From Candidatus Hodarchaeota archaeon (GTDB lineage Archaea > Asgardarchaeota > Heimdallarchaeia > Hodarchaeales > Hodarchaeaceae): a stretch of DNA of 6,449 nt. The translations under genes and the position numbers were made by a program. The notes beneath the pieces are model-generated. The model was not told the origin of the DNA. It saw nothing but the letters and a program-made list of their open reading frames with translations, and ran no database searches. Below are positions 4,741 to 6,449 of this stretch, piece by piece. The first letter of the stretch is position 1. Each line of letters opens with the position of its first letter. The stretch covers positions 1-6,449 of the forward strand of contig JAEOTU010000278.1 in NCBI GenBank assembly GCA_016839665.1, written 5' to 3'.

Positions 4741-6039
4741 TTGTACTTTCTATTCTGTCCAAATTGTGGTAAGAAAACACCAAAAATGAACTTTTGTCTC
4801 TATTGTGGGAGAGATTTATCAATTGTTACTATTTGTCCACGTTGTCATGCCTTGATTCCTAGCAATGCTAGCTCTTGTCCTTCGTGTACATATAAAAATT
4901 CTGGACCACAATTTGATTATTCTTCAAAAGATATCTCTCTCCTCAATCGGGTTCTAGATAATTTTTCCCCCGCAATTTTAGTGATATTTCTTCTTTCCAT
5001 ATATTTTTTTGTGCAGCTAATAATCGGATCAGTTTTTCTTCTGATATTACCATTTGAGCTTGTTCCTAACACATCGGTTTTCTTTTTATTTAATCTAATA
5101 TTGATGTTAGTAAGTAATATCATTATGATCACAATTATTTCGAAATGGTTACCATTTCCCTTTCTAAAAGATCCGCTTATAAAAAATCGAAATCAAGTTT
5201 TATTCTTCTTGCTTTTTTGTCTAATAGCATCTATCTCGTTCATTGAAATTCTAGTTACAATCCTCGATTTTGGGCTTGACTTGATCGGAGTGGGCCCCTC
5301 TCAAGCTTCTCCATACGATGATTTCTTCACTACCCCTCTCAATATATTTGCTTTCTCAATTTTAGCCGTTTTCTTTGGACCAATATTTGAAGAGCTAATT
5401 TTTCGTCGTTTTGCAATCTCAACAATGTTGAAACACAGTCAGTCTAAGACATATGTAGTTTTCATAAGCGCTCTCATTTTCAGTCTTTCTCATACTTCAA
5501 CTGATATACTAGAAGGATCTTTTCGATATACCTTTTTGCACATAGCGGTAACTTTCGTCTTAGGATTAATGCTAGGTACCATCTTTCTTCAGTATGGATT
5601 GAAGTATGCAATAGCTTTTCACTCGTTCTGGAATGTTTTTTCCTTAATCATACAAATTTTGATTATTAATGAATTATTAGCGCTCGTGGATTTGATTGTT
5701 TTACTAATCATAATAATTACCATTATTCTTACTGCTCTTGTCATATATCAGTATCGATATTCAATAAAAAAGAGCATTTCCAATATCACTCTCCCACGTA
5801 GAACCGAATTCACGTCAGTGTCTATCAACTTCGTCTTAATCATCACATACGAACTACTTTTACCTTTGATTTTGCTATCAACAGCTCAGAATATTATTTC
5901 AATAGGAATTTTTTTGTTATTTCAGTTCTGTGGTCTTTTAATAGGAATTTTGCTGATTAACAATGAACAAAGGAAATCGTTAAGCTTTAATCAAAATCGA
6001 AGGAATTTAAACGCATTTAATGATGAATTACACTCTTAA
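4741..6039 (+). CDS. CPBP-family (Rce1/Abi-type) intramembrane protease with N-terminal double zinc ribbon
   Basis: This 432-residue membrane protein starts with two zinc-ribbon units, CPNC/CLYC (C6, C9, C19, C22) and CPRC/CPSC (C32, C35, C46, C49), followed by a short linker. The membrane part has about ten helices (starting near 77, 111, 152, 200, 235, 262, 287, 312, 357 and 383). It carries all three CPBP motifs: EELIFR (217-222, EExxxR), FSLSH (247-251, FxxxH) and HSFWN (294-298, HxxxN), so the glutamyl protease site looks intact. Family members include the CAAX endopeptidase Rce1 and bacterial Abi proteins. The substrate is unknown; the zinc ribbons may recruit a partner. TTG at 4741 is the only usable start: an in-frame TAA lies directly before it, and the next Met (16) would remove the first CxxC pair. 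The gene diverges from the polyprenyl synthase, which makes a role with prenylated proteins possible but unproven. Confidence 0.92.
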   Translation: MYFLFCPNCGKKTPKMNFCLYCGRDLSIVTICPRCHALIPSNASSCPSCTYKNSGPQFDYSSKDISLLNRVLDNFSPAILVIFLLSIYFFVQLIIGSVFLLILPFELVPNTSVFFLFNLILMLVSNIIMITIISKWLPFPFLKDPLIKNRNQVLFFLLFCLIASISFIEILVTILDFGLDLIGVGPSQASPYDDFFTTPLNIFAFSILAVFFGPIFEELIFRRFAISTMLKHSQSKTYVVFISALIFSLSHTSTDILEGSFRYTFLHIAVTFVLGLMLGTIFLQYGLKYAIAFHSFWNVFSLIIQILIINELLALVDLIVLLIIIITIILTALVIYQYRYSIKKSISNITLPRRTEFTSVSINFVLIITYELLLPLILLSTAQNIISIGIFLLFQFCGLLIGILLINNEQRKSLSFNQNRRNLNAFNDELHS

Positions 6040-6105
6040 TTTGTGTCCACGAGTCGCAAGGATCATTGAGACTCAAACTAGTGTATCTGTTTTTGGGGGG
6101 ATGTA

Positions 6106-6111
6106 TTTTTT
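6106..6111 (+). terminator. T-tract terminator after the CPBP gene
   Basis: A TTTTTT run lies 67 bases past the TAA, after a shorter T5 run at 6090-6094. A 5-bp inverted repeat GAGTC/GACTC (6051-6055, 6070-6074) precedes them but is not adjacent. In this convergent gap of about 110 bases the T-runs are the plausible transcript end. Confidence 0.35.
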
Positions 6112-6121
6112 CCTAATGGAA

Positions 6122-6138
6122 TTAAGAAAGAAAAAAAG
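6122..6138 (-). terminator. T-tract terminator after the TFB gene
   Basis: Ten bases past the TGA stop (6150-6148) the minus strand reads CCTTTTTTTCTTTCTTA, with a T7 run at 6137-6131. This is a typical archaeal poly-T terminator and is well placed for the convergent TFB gene. Confidence 0.5.
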
Positions 6139-6147
6139 GAGTAAATG

Positions 6148-6449
6148 TCAACGTGAGACACTAAAATGGGTTTTTGGATCCTCAATAAACACAGGAACCG
6201 CAGCTGCTCCACGTTTCACTTCAATATCATCCATTCTAAGAACACGTACGATCTCCTTGAACCTATTACGAATAGTCACTGGAGTAGTTTTAGCAGCACG
6301 AGCGATTTGTTGTTGTGTTCGTCGTTCCCCTGTTTTAACGCCAGCTATATATAAACAGGCAGCTGCAATGGACATTGGGTTTTTTCCGACAGTAATTCCA
6401 AATTCCCTTGTTTCTTTAACGATTTTAACTGCTGTCATACGGGTAGGCA
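6148..6449 (-). CDS. tfb: Transcription factor B (TFIIB homologue), C-terminal cyclin repeat, 5' end outside the window
   Basis: TFB joins TBP at the promoter and recruits RNA polymerase. The frame stays open to the window edge, and the visible 99 residues start with PTRMTAVKIVKE, so the ATG at 6438 is internal. GKNPMSIAAACLYIAG (21 residues into the visible part), then RRTQQQIARAAKTTPVTIRNRFKEI, matches the second cyclin repeat of TFIIB. It includes the helix-turn-helix that reads the BRE element (TTPVTIRNRFKE). The tail ends with VFIEDPKTHFSVSR. The N-terminal zinc ribbon, B-reader and first cyclin repeat are outside the window. Archaea often have several TFB copies, and which one this is cannot be told. 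The gene converges on the CPBP gene. A Brf-like or other cyclin-fold factor is less likely because the GKNP-AAA-YIA and TIRNRFKE signatures fit TFB closely. Confidence 0.93.
   Translation of the reverse strand, partial: PTRMTAVKIVKETREFGITVGKNPMSIAAACLYIAGVKTGERRTQQQIARAAKTTPVTIRNRFKEIVRVLRMDDIEVKRGAAAVPVFIEDPKTHFSVSR

Noticed and set aside
4917..5132. Minus-strand open frame opposite the protease
   Set aside because: Antisense to the first membrane helices of a firmly identified gene, with no motif.
6166..6354. Plus-strand open frame opposite TFB
   Set aside because: Antisense to the conserved TFIIB cyclin repeat, with no independent support.

Overview
The window comes from an AT-rich archaeal genome. 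Two partial genes at its edges set the domain: the C-terminal half of a DUF99 (endonuclease V-like, UPF0215) protein at the left, and the C-terminal cyclin repeat of transcription factor B (TFB, the TFIIB homologue) at the right. Archaeal TATA-like boxes at leaderless or near-leaderless distance, T-tract terminators, absence of clear Shine-Dalgarno sequences and a trans-isoprenyl diphosphate synthase agree with this. The gene style (low GC, zinc-ribbon membrane protein, sugar-nucleotide enzymes) would fit an Asgard lineage, but the sequence alone does not prove that.

Layout. Bases 1-294 (+) hold the DUF99 end, which converges on a minus-strand group with a 12-base gap. That group is a multi-spanning family 2 glycosyltransferase (307-1845), a nucleotidyltransferase-like protein (2068-2925) and a polyprenyl diphosphate synthase (3138-4112). 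The three share an orientation but are separated by gaps of about 210-220 bases that carry candidate terminators and promoters, so they look like separate transcription units rather than a tight operon. A 560-base divergent region (4179-4740) follows. It has a very AT-rich half, a perfect inverted repeat, and a more GC-rich half with open frames that lack proper starts. Next is a CPBP (Rce1/Abi-type) membrane protease with an N-terminal double zinc ribbon (4741-6039, +), converging on TFB (6148-6449, -).

Together the genes suggest surface-glycan and isoprenoid work: a membrane glycan synthase, a sugar-nucleotide-type protein, a maker of prenyl chains for membrane lipids or glycan carriers, and a protease from the family that processes prenylated CAAX proteins. 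These links are inferred from adjacency only.

The most unusual item is the nucleotidyltransferase. It has lost several signature active-site residues (GTR to GTS, PK to PA, WxDIG to WxHIN) and carries a roughly 50-residue N-terminal extension shaped like a ribbon-helix-helix DNA-binding domain. A sugar-nucleotide-sensing regulator or non-catalytic partner subunit is a reasonable hypothesis. No CRISPR array, transposase, tRNA or rRNA was seen.
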